This document shows positions 47,723-57,540 of a stretch of DNA of 64,000 nt, piece by piece. How positions within the stretch are numbered: the first letter of the stretch is position 1; the number at the start of each line of letters is the position of its first letter. The position numbers and the translations under genes were made by a program. The stretch comes from Beroe ovata (lineage: Eukaryota > Ctenophora > Nuda > Beroida > Beroidae). The stretch is from positions 5,764 to 69,763 of the forward strand of contig CAMPET010000330.1 in assembly GCA_946803715.1 (NCBI GenBank). Direction: 5' to 3'. Below the pieces are notes generated by a model. The model searched no databases, was not told where the DNA came from, and saw only the letters and a list, made by a program, of their open reading frames with translations.

Positions 47723-48867
47723 GGACAAGCTGATAAGTGATAATGGTGAAGCGCCGCGCTGCATTGCATTGTGCATAATTGTATGTCATTTTTTGTTAAT
47801 TTTTGTCAAAAATGCAACTGACGCGCGCGCGGCTTGTCTTGCACCATCGGCGGCTCGGCGCAAAATTCTGCCTGTGCGTGTATATGAAAGCATTGATCAA
47901 AATATTTCGGCACTAAAAATGAAATTGAAATCCCTTTTCGCGCTATCTATGCCAGGACCTATAGAATTTAAAATCTTTAATTTGATACATGATGTCCTTG
48001 GACATCAGACATTGAGCCAAATGTTCAAGACCATAAGAGTGGATCAATTCTATTTGATTCACTCATTTCTGATAACAATTCCTTGTCATATTGGTATTCA
48101 ATTCAGAAATAGTGTCTCTCAGACCATGCTCTATCATCTCTTTAATTATTATCACAAGTACACATAGCTTTTCTTAGGTACTATCATTTCCTCATTTATT
48201 ATCACAAGTACACACTACACTTAGGTACTAGTGAGCTGAGTTGAAGCATCTTAGTCCTACATGATAGTTGAGCTTTCCCTGTGTTAGTGTTATTTGTCTC
48301 TTGATGCTAAACTATTGATGCATACTGTGAGGCCACATGAGGGCTCACTCAAGAATTTGGGTCTATCATTGGTAGACTACAATCAGTTGTTAAGTATGTC
48401 CAGTATGCTTCTTTCATAACTATCTTCATGTTGCCGAGAAATGCTGATGTGCTTCAGGTGATTGAGCATTGTAGATGGTGAGACAAGGACAATTGAATCA
48501 AACCCACAGTGTGGGTTCTCACACTTTCACCACAAATCTACTGTCAGTTTCTAGACATTACAGTCTATTCAACAGGATCTCCATGAAGTGTGGCCATTGC
48601 TTCTCAAATTTGATTGTTATATGTTTTGTTTATCAATTGAAAAATGTTTAATTTGAATTGAATTGAATTATATTTTTACAGCACAATATNATATTGTAAT
48701 TTCCAAAGAAATTTCTAATGATAGGTATACGTTTATTGTCTATTGATGGATTTCATAGCTACAATATTAAACATTGACTTCAGGGCACAAAAGATCATTC
48801 AAATGTGGTTATGTTTTATTTACAAATGCAAATTATATAATCATCAGTTATTTATTTTTCTGCAAAA

Positions 48868-48978
48868 TCTTGTGCACACGTTGCGCGCCCCTGTTCTACT
48901 CAGTGAACTGAAAAGTCCAAACCACGGAGACGCGCAGCGCGCGCGGAGTATTTGGGTCACGCAGCGCGGGAACACAAA
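48868..48978. mobile_element. GC-rich insertion unique to copy 2, flanked by AAAATCT
   Basis: Copy 1 has the uninterrupted site CTGTATAAAATCTACTGAAT near 47260. In copy 2 the same place reads ...TGCAAAATCT, then ~105 bp of GC-rich sequence (TGTGCACACGTTGCGCGCCC ... GCGCGCGCGGAGTATTTGGG ... GGGAACAC), then AAAATCTACTGAAT. The repeated AAAATCT looks like a 7-bp target-site duplication. The internal GGAGTATTTGGG block recurs at 25290. Confidence 0.65.
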
Positions 48979-49086
48979 ATCTACTGAATTTCACTTGTCA
49001 CCAAAATCATAACATCCGGTAAGGCGGTAATGACAGGCTGATAATGGTGAAGCGCCGCGCATAATTGAGTGCTATTTTTTGTTAAT

Positions 49087-49195
49087 TTACGTTTGTCGAT
49101 CGATGATAGACCCTGTTGAGAATTTCGCTTCGCGCGCGCGGCGCAAACTTATTCTCAGACAGTTTGCGGCTTGAATCAGCGCGCTGCAGCGGTTT
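49087..49195 (+). mobile_element. Dispersed GC-rich repeat, copy B
   Basis: Reads TTGTCGATCGATGATAGACC ... GAGAATTTCG ... GCGCGCGCGGCGCAAACTTA ... GCGGCTTGAATCAG. Same family as 36608-36718 (reverse) and 56926-57040. Confidence 0.75.
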
Positions 49196-50097
49196 GGCAT
49201 TGTCCAACAAGGTTATAGTTATATCAAAATTGCAACTGACGCGCGCGGCTTGTTTTGCACCATCGGCGCAAAAATCCGTTTGAGCGTGTATTTGAATGCA
49301 TTGATCAAAATATTTCGGCACTAAAATGCAGCTGAAATTGATTTTCCTCTTGTCGCGCTATCTATGCCAGGACCTATAGAATTTAAAATCTTTAATTTGA
49401 TACATGAAGTATTTGGCCATCGAGGCTCGAGCCAAATGTTCAAGACAAAGGCTTTCAGAATAGATCAATTCTATTTTTGATTCACTCATGTCTGAGAACA
49501 ATTCGTCATCATATTGGTATTCAAATCAGAAATAGTGTCTCTCAGACCATGCTCTATCATTTCTTATTTATTATCACAAGTACACAGCTTTTCTTAGGTT
49601 TTAGTGAGATAAGTTAAAGTCTTACTCCTACATGATAGTTGGGCTTTCTCTGTGTTAGTGCAATTTGTCTCTTGATGCCAAACTGCTGATGCATACTGTG
49701 AGGCCACATGAGGGCTCACTCAAAATTTTGGGTCTATCATTGGTAGACTACAATCAGTTGTTAAGTATGTCCAGTATGCTACTTTCATAACTCTCTTCAT
49801 GTTGCTAAGAAATGTTGATGTGCTTCAGGTGATTGAACATTGTAGATGGTGAGACAAGGACAATTGAATCAAACCTACAGTGTGGGTCCACACACTTTCA
49901 CCACAAATCTACTGACAGTTTCTTGACATTACAGTCTATTCTACAGGATCTTCATGAAGTGTGGCCATTGCTTCTCAAATTTGATTGTTATATGTTGTGT
50001 TGATCAATTAAAAAATGTTCAATCCTTTGATTTCAAGCAAATTAATGTTGATTGGTCTTCAATAATAAATCAAATGCAATATTAAGCCTAATATAAG

Positions 50098-53000
50098 ATG
50101 CAATCCCCTGGACATCTGCGGGATGCAGATGATAACTGGGAAATCAACAGCACAACTAGTGAAGACATCAGTTATTATGGAGGGTGAGTTTTAAAGTAAT
50201 GATGAGATTGTTTTGTTTCGTACATGGTTCAATACTCAACTTTCTGTTTTTTCTCGATTTCAGGAAAAAGCCATTGGATATGAAAAAGATGCAGATAAAA
50301 GGGGGAAGAGGAGGTGGTGTTGGTGTGAAAAGAAGCAGAGCTTCCAACATCATTCCCGAGTTAGCTGAAGATACCATGTATGGCTATGTAAGTGATGTCA
50401 TCATTTATATTGTCCTAAGCATTTATATCATTTATATTGTCCTAAGCAACAGATACCGTGAAAAGCTAGTGTCATGGGAGCTGCTATTTCCAGCAACATT
50501 TTATTTTGAAACAGGTACTGAGTGGTCGAGCAGCATTACAAGTGGTTGTGGATGAATGGATTGATGAATACAAAAAAGATAGAGAGAAGGCTGTTGTGGA
50601 TTTGATTCAGTTCTTTGTTCAGTGTTGTGGATGCAGAGGTATACAATATTTCCAGTCTTAGAGGGTTTTCGTTTTTCTATATAATTTGTTTCTGTTAGAA
50701 TTTTAGGTTATCAGTATTTCACACTGCAGAGTATAGGCTTTTAAGCTTTAAATAGCGGTGTCTAAATTACACTTATCATTATAATTACTATTTGATAGAC
50801 TCCATTATCTTATGTCTTCATCTGGGTGTTTTTGAGACTGATTTATCTTTTTGGTCAGGTAAACTAAGTCAGATCATGTTTGCTAACCAAGAAAAGGTTA
50901 AAAGTATTAGGAAACTGACAGAATCATTTGATGAGGAGTCTGGCGAGTATCCTTTGATTCAGGTAATTAATTCGATTGATTAGGGTGAGTATGACTGTTT
51001 GTATACTGATTTTATGCAGTTCAATATCATTTAAATAGATCTAAAGCTTTTATAATATGAGATTATTGATTCTATAATCTCAATTTTCACTCCTTCCTAA
51101 CAGGGTGGACCACTGTTCAAGAAATTCAAGAGTAATCTTCTGGAGTTCATCGAACGCCTGATAAGAGGATGCAAGCATAATATCATCTATGATGAGTACA
51201 TGATGGATCATGTCATTAGTTGGCTTCTAGCCCTCAGTGATTCACAAGTAAGTTACACTAAGATTGCACTAAAATTACAATGATCATTCCGTCAATGGCA
51301 ATGCTATTATCGTCCATATCACACTAACTTAACTCCAACCCAAGGTTAGAGCATTCCGACATACTTGTACCCTCATTGGAATGACCCTTGTCACGTCTCT
51401 CATTGACATAGCGAAGATGGTGCAGATGGATTTGGAAAACACTGAAAGACAGCTGGAAACTGAACTGAAAAAGGGACAAGCTAAGCGTGCCTTTGCCAAG
51501 GTTGAGCGGCTCCAGAGCAAGCAGAAGGAACTTCGATCCAATTTAGATGGACATTTGACTGACTATATGAGCAAGATTTTCAGTGGTCTTTTCGTCCACA
51601 GATACAGAGATTGTAGGGCTGAGATCCGATCTATATGCATTCAGGAGCTTGGTAAGTTTCAGTGTTTATAGTGATTTATAAAAAACCTTATAGTCGCTGT
51701 AATATCTATCTTTAGCAGGGTAGAACATACTCGAAATTTCACAGGTCATTGGATGAAGCATCTCCCCTCCCACTTCCTCAAAGATCAATACCTGAAGTAC
51801 GTTGGGTGGACGCTTCACGACAGACATGCTGAAGTGAGACTAAAATCTGTCCTAGCTCTCCAGGGTCTCTACATGATTGAGGATTTCGCTCAGCAACTTG
51901 AACTTTTCACTGCTAGGTCAGGGTCTACTTCCAGTTAGATATCATTGTATTGGCACTGTATAACCGGTTCTAGTTCCACAAAGTGACATGACGCGTCACC
52001 CATAATAACCTTCTCTGGCGTTAACTTATAGAAATTGCTTCAGTCTTCTGATAAGTATTGTCAAGACAACTGCATCATCTCTCTTCCTGGCAGGTTCAAG
52101 AACAGGATTGTAGAAATGGTACACGACAAGGAGGAAAATGTTGCAGTCCAAGCGGTGAAACTGATCAGCTTCATGTTGAACAGCTTCGATGTGCTTGAAA
52201 ATGCTGATTGCGAGGTACAGAATGCTTGTCAATGCATGATCTACAGATATCGGAATTCGGATACTAGATATTAGATACCCACTGTGTTTGAATGGATTTG
52301 TACTTAAATGTTTACTCCGAAAATTGGCAATACTCCAAATTCACATCCCGCTCCTTGTCTCAGGTTGTATACCAGCTCGTGTTTGCCAACAACCGGAACA
52401 TTTCCCATGCGGCTGGGGAATTCCTCCACAAGAAACTGTTAAGTGAAGATTTGGAGGAAGTACTGAAAGAACACCGAGCACAGAGACACACGAGGAAAAT
52501 ACGGGAACCCCACATCATTCTTAAGGAGCTGTTGAGATTCTTCTTGGAGAACGAGGTAGAGAAATTGCGATTATTCATCGATTATTTCCTCATGAACTCT
52601 GTTATTTTCTTATGATGGCGATTACAGTTACTCACCTCTATCATGCTAGTTGAGAAATGCGAGTTATGATCTATTTCATGCTCTATAGATAGTTATCTCA
52701 CTCTATCATCATTGATCATCGTTAGGTGAGCGAGCATGGTGCCTACATGGTGGACAGTCTGTGGGATACGGTGGAGGTACTCCGAGATTGGAAGAGTATG
52801 AGTGAACTCCTGCTCTCAGACGAGCTAGGTACTCCTCTATTCAGTTCAGCAAGTGTTTCAGGGATTCGGCCATGGTATAGCATTCATATTAGCTTTTGCC
52901 GTATGCCGAGTGTTAAACTCCCGGGTTTTTCCAGGCGAGTTGGCGCTTAACGACGAGGAGGAGGGCGCTCTTATCGAGATCATGACGTGCGCCATCAAGC

Positions 53001-56000
53001 GGGCTGCGGGTGAGGACCCGCCCCCCGGCCGGGGGAAACCCCGCCAGCGGGAACTGAGCACGAAGGAGCGACGTCAGCTGGAGTCAGACAGGAACTCCCT
53101 TACGAAGCATTTCATAGCGGAGTTACCGGAGCTATTGAGCAAGTTTAGTACAGACGAGCAGAAGATAGTTAGTCTGGTGGAGATTCCCCAGTATTTTCAC
53201 GTGAGTTTTTTCCCGGGGGAGGGGGTGTCATGTGGGGTGAGTAGCTGAGGGGTGTCATGTGTGGGGAGTAGCTGAGGGGGTTGGATCTTAGGGGGTATCA
53301 TGTGGGAAGGAGGAGCTGAGGGGGTATCATGTGGATTTAGGGGGCGGGGGTTTAGTTGTTTAACATCATCAGAAAACTGACGAGCTACAACTGCAACACT
53401 ATAATAACTGCAACACTATAATACCTGCAACACTGCAACACTGCAGCACTATAATAACTTGAGCTACGAGTCACGCTCATTATATGATGCTGCAACATTA
53501 TCATCATCCCCTCTCTCCTTCCTCAGTTGGAAGTGTACGTGGAACATCGTCTCAACAAATTCCTGGAACTTCTCCTCAAGTACATGCACGACATCGTGAT
53601 GAAACACAGCGATGCAGATGTTCTGAGAAATTGTGCGTTCACGTTCCGATATTTCATCAACAACGAGCTATCGATACAAACAACTGCTGCTGTTGCGTTC
53701 AGGCAGCTTATTGATGAGTTGGTCAGCAGCTTCCACTCTAGTGTCACTGACGGTAAGTGTCCTTAACATCTGACTTGGATTCCCCGATAATTATCGATAT
53801 TTCTGATGCGATCCATGATTGAAAGGTTCAATTTGTGACGTTTGGCAGGTTTGGAAGGTGAAAATGAGCAGGGGGAGTTCAAGTTGTTGGTTGACATGAA
53901 GAGACTCTACGCTTTCTACCAAGCTCACGACATCACTGACCTTGCTGATATTGAGACGGACGTATCATCAATCATAACGAAAGGTGATAATCATTTTACA
54001 CGATATATGCGATATTTGATCCTCTCTACGCTCAGTTCGATTTTAGACGAATAGCGATGTTAACTGAATATAACAACTAACTTGGTAACTTTTTGTAACT
54101 AAGTTGGTAGTTATTTGTAATTTTTCATAGAGTTTGATCATTGATCTCCTACACTTGACTTATCTCTCTCCCAGCGAACCAGCAGTCTATCAACGACGAC
54201 ATCACGGCTACTGGAGTGATGCTTATGCAGGTGATACTTTCCTGGGCGCTGTACAGGACTAATCCCAGTGAACCGAGCAAAGCGGAGCTCAAGAAACTGC
54301 GCAAAGCTGTCGTCCAGCTGGTGCAGCAGTGTGACGAGCTGATTCAGTTCGGAGTGGCTAACGTGCAGAAAGAAGCTTTCATCACGGTATGAGATGGGCC
54401 AAGTTATAATTCAGGGGGAACACAAATTCAGGTTCTAGGAATCATGAAGAACGCAACCAGTACCACGAAAACAAATTCTGCGTTCGTTCAACAACTGACG
54501 AGCTCATTGTTCAGGTGTGTGACATGCTGATCATATTTGCTCCGCAACTCAAGCAGAACCCCAACTACACCAGCCTCATCGTGGTGCCTGATAAATCAGT
54601 ACAGATCAGGTACATGACCCCCATGACTGATGACTCATCATATCTGATGACTCATCAGTGTTGATGACACGTAGTTTGCTGATTTTCAATCTTATATAAC
54701 CTTTATTTTGAATGCTGCGTGATAAATTTCCCATATCAGTACCAAATTATGTTGTAGTGTCCACTGTCCATTTTTGACAAGTCAATGACTGATACGATCA
54801 GTCATTATCCTATCGGAAGTCAGCTCTTTCAATCTACAATAATTCAACAAGCTCATGATACTTGTCCCCCCAGGTTGAGAGACTACGTGATGACCACAGT
54901 GTTTGCCGATGAAGAACCACACCAATTCCATGAAGAGGACGATGAAGAAGGTAATTTCTCATCTTTGTAGGATTTCTTTTCTTATTATACGTCCTGTGGA
55001 AATCTGTATCACGCCTGTTGAGTGTGTTGTGGTTTCCCCCTCAACACCGATATTGGTGCTATCCTATGAGCCCGATAACACTGGACCCACTATTCAGTTG
55101 GTGTCTGTATCGGTAATTGTTGTATCTACATTCTAGAGATCGATCTATTTGTTGAATGTTTGTATTGGAAAATGTAAATTATGCAATGTATGATGTATAT
55201 TATGTATACCATGGAGGTAAGTAGTTCAGTGTACACCATGTATACTGAATGATACTCCCTCCGTACAGTAAAGAACAAAACAACAGAACAGGGCTTAGTT
55301 CTTAGGACTGACTGAGCCTTACAACGTTATGTTACATTTCGTCAGATCATACAGTACGCGTGGAATCTTGTCAGGGTAATGAAATTCTCTTCTAAAGTTC
55401 TAACAACGGTACTTTCAGCAAAAACGGAAGTTCTGATCGAAAAACGGCGCGTTCTAGCATCGTTCGGGAAACTGATAGCATTCAACATCATAGAGATGCG
55501 TCTGGCCGCTCCTATTTTCGCACAGTATGTCAAGTCATACCAAGAATACGGTGACATAGTGAAGCAAATGATGTCCAAAGCCCGGGAATTGAACAGGACA
55601 AAGTGTATGCGGACACAGTTGTTGAGTCTGGAACAGCTCTTTGAGGAGTTGAGAGATCAGAACGAGGGACGAATTGACCGATCATCAGAGGAGTGGACGA
55701 AGATCAAGGATCTTGCACACAGATTCGCACTCATGGCTGGTGTTGACAACTACAAGTCCCGTCAAGCAGTTGTGACATTCCATCGGGAGGGTATAATCTA
55801 CTGCCTGCTGAGGAATGGACCGCCAGACGGTAGCCCGCCGTCAAACATCGTGTTCTTCGATATCCTTGCCGAAACCACCTTCAAACTGATGGATATCGAC
55901 AAGAAGGGACCTAAAGGTCTGCTCGCATTCCTGGAGGAACAGCTGATGAAAGAGGGAGAAATACCAGAGGACGAGATCGAATGGGGCCCACTCCGCACTT

Positions 56001-56179
56001 ACAGAACTGCTCTAGTGGGCAGCATGACCGATCCATATGTGTACTACAGCAATACAACTGCGTCAAAACGCAAGCTCATGGAGAGTCCCATGAGAATTAT
56101 GGACGTGAAGAGGCCCCGGGATGACTACACTTCAGATTATATGGCGGGCCCTAGCGCATCTGGGAATTACGTGCAATGA
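50098..56179 (+). CDS. STAG: Cohesin subunit SA (STAG/SCC3)
   Basis: About 1092 residues in 18 phase-consistent exons: 50098-50183, 50264-50387, 50515-50638, 50859-50962, 51104-51247, 51345-51651, 51745-51916, 52094-52214, 52364-52555, 52726-52828, 52935-53200, 53527-53752, 53849-53983, 54175-54386, 54515-54609, 54874-54950, 55346-55375, 55419-56179. HEAT-repeat cohesin component that binds RAD21/SCC1 and loads or stabilises the ring on chromatin. Family landmarks: the stromalin conserved domain ([20 protein letters not shown]), [32 protein letters not shown] and [20 protein letters not shown]. Vertebrate STAG1/2 have about 1250 residues. This one has a short N-terminus and a shorter tail ending in a basic, disordered segment ([12 protein letters not shown]). 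All 18 exons join in frame and a single-copy housekeeping role is expected. Confidence 0.95.
53200..53340 (+). repeat. G-rich imperfect tandem repeat in STAG intron
   Basis: Four or five diverged copies of GGGGTGTCATGTGG...GAGTAGCTGA start at the splice donor after exon 52935-53200. Confidence 0.65.
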
Positions 56180-56616
56180 GGGGAACCCTGCTGTTGTGTA
56201 CTATGGTAACATGGGACTGTGGCTTGAATCAGAATAGGATGGAGAGACTGAAATATACGGACACCGTTTACTTATTTAAATTTCTTATTGAATTTAACTG
56301 AAGCTTATTTCGTGTCGATGCAATCTGACGTAACATGTCTGCTATGCCATCTAACAATGACAATGCAATAGTCAATATGAAATTGTTCTGTAATTATCGT
56401 ATTATCATGGTTATAAACCGAAACCTTATCAGTTCAGTACCAATGCTTTGTCTAGAGTTTCTCAAAGATTGACCTAAAGTATGAGGTCTCAAGTCATGAG
56501 GGAGCAACATTAACAACAAACAGCAAAAGTTGAATATAGCGGGCCAATGCTTTTCATTGTTTGTATCGCGCGATGCTGTGTTCCATGTGGCAAGATTGTG
56601 AGTAGCGTAAATTTGA

Positions 56617-56655
56617 GCGGGATCTGGCGCGCACGTCACGCGCGCCAGATCCCGC
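56617..56655. repeat. Perfect 16-bp palindrome arms, 7-bp loop
   Basis: Left arm GCGGGATCTGGCGCGC and right arm GCGCGCCAGATCCCGC are exact reverse complements with a 7-base spacer. Confidence 0.85.
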
Positions 56656-56679
56656 ATTGGGTGCGTTATCCGAAACAGT

Positions 56680-56784
56680 CCTTGTAGGATTTTACCCTAC
56701 CGTCGGCCCCGCGCAATTGTCATTCCGCCCGAGCTTGCCAGGGATAAAATCCCGCCAGCAAGGGTAGGGTGAAATCCTACAAGG
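56680..56784. mobile_element. Short element with 22-bp terminal inverted repeats
   Basis: Arms 56680-56701 and 56763-56784 (CCTTGTAGGATTTTACCCTA... and its reverse complement) match with one mismatch. About 61 bp lie between them, including a second GGATAAAATCCCGCC motif. The size fits a tiny MITE. It sits directly beside the palindrome at 56617. Confidence 0.7.
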
Positions 56785-56925
56785 CCATACGCGGGAATAC
56801 GAGTGCGCGGACGGTAGAGGAAAACCAACAACTTTTTAAGCCATCAAATATTTTAATATAGGCTTGAATTCCTTGTTTGACATGCAGTATTGCCGTTATA
56901 TAATGTATAAGAATAGATAGACATT

Positions 56926-57040
56926 GTCGATCGATGATAGACCCTGTTGAGAATTTCGTTTTGCGCGCGCGCGGCGCAAACTTATTCTCAGACAGGACAG
57001 ACGCGGCTTGCATCAGCGGTCTAGCATCGCCAGACAAAGA
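56926..57040 (+). mobile_element. Dispersed GC-rich repeat, copy C
   Basis: TGTCGATCGATGATAGACCC ... GAGAATTTCG ... GCGCGCGCGCGGCGCAAAC ... TTATTCTCAGACAG ... GCGGCTTGCATCAGCGG. Closest of the three copies to 36608-36718 at the GCATCAG end. Confidence 0.75.
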
Positions 57041-57164
57041 TAGACATTATCATTTGCAACCAAGGCTTTTGTCTCCAGCATGTTTGGTCATGCTAGATTG
57101 CTAGGCAAAAACAACAATAATATAGGTCCTATAGGTGCAATCATTGCCATCAACTTGATTGCAT

Positions 57165-57292
57165 TGTTGCATTGATTGCAAGTGTAACTATGGGACCTTG
57201 AGTATCAAGATCTAATTTGAATTAAATGCATTGATTGCAATTGTAACTATGGGACCTTGAGTATCAAGATTTAATTTGAATTAAATGAACAT
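57165..57292. repeat. Direct tandem duplication of ~62 bp
   Basis: Two near-identical units built on GCATTGATTGCAA, GTAACTATGGGACCTTGAGT and AATTTGAATTAAATG. Confidence 0.8.
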
Positions 57293-57540
57293 ACGTCATA
57301 CAATTGCATTCACAATTGCATTCACAATTGCTCATTATGACATCTCCAGTTCTTCTTCCAATTTGTAATTTAAATTTATTCATATTTGTGATGACATCCC
57401 TCACTAAATTATTACTTTTAATTTGTTAGTGTTTTTGATATTTTGAGGGGCGATTATTGATGATGCTGGCATCATTATTCTCAAATTTATTCATTTATTC
57501 TAAATAACCTTACTAATATGTTAGTCTCACAGTAGCAACT

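Larger units (their letters stand above)
47090..50040 (+). repeat. Tandem duplication (~1.4-1.6 kb units) with N at the junction
   Basis: Copy 1 runs ~47090-48630 and copy 2 ~48691-50030. They share many near-identical blocks: ATTGTAATTTCCAAAGAAAT at 47091 and 48693, AATGTGGTTATGTTT, CCAGGACCTATAGAATTTAA at 47954 and 49370, and TGAGGCCACATGAGGGCTCA at 48330 and 49699. Copy 2 repeats the last coding codons and stop of the LRR-TIR-Death gene. Each copy carries different GC-rich insertions. The single N at 48690 sits exactly at the start of copy 2, so this could be two alleles placed in tandem by the assembler rather than a genuine duplication. Confidence 0.85.
56180..57540. other. Intergenic region rich in inverted repeats and dispersed elements
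   Basis: No coding sequence recognised. Holds the palindrome at 56617-56655, the inverted repeat at 56680-56784, the dispersed element at 56926-57040 and a tandem duplication at about 57165-57292. Presumably also includes the STAG 3' UTR and the promoter of the P4HA-like gene. Confidence 0.6.

Noticed and set aside
47769-48167. 132-codon plus-strand frame in copy 1
   Set aside because: The homologous stretch in copy 2 carries insertions and frame changes, so it is not under coding constraint.
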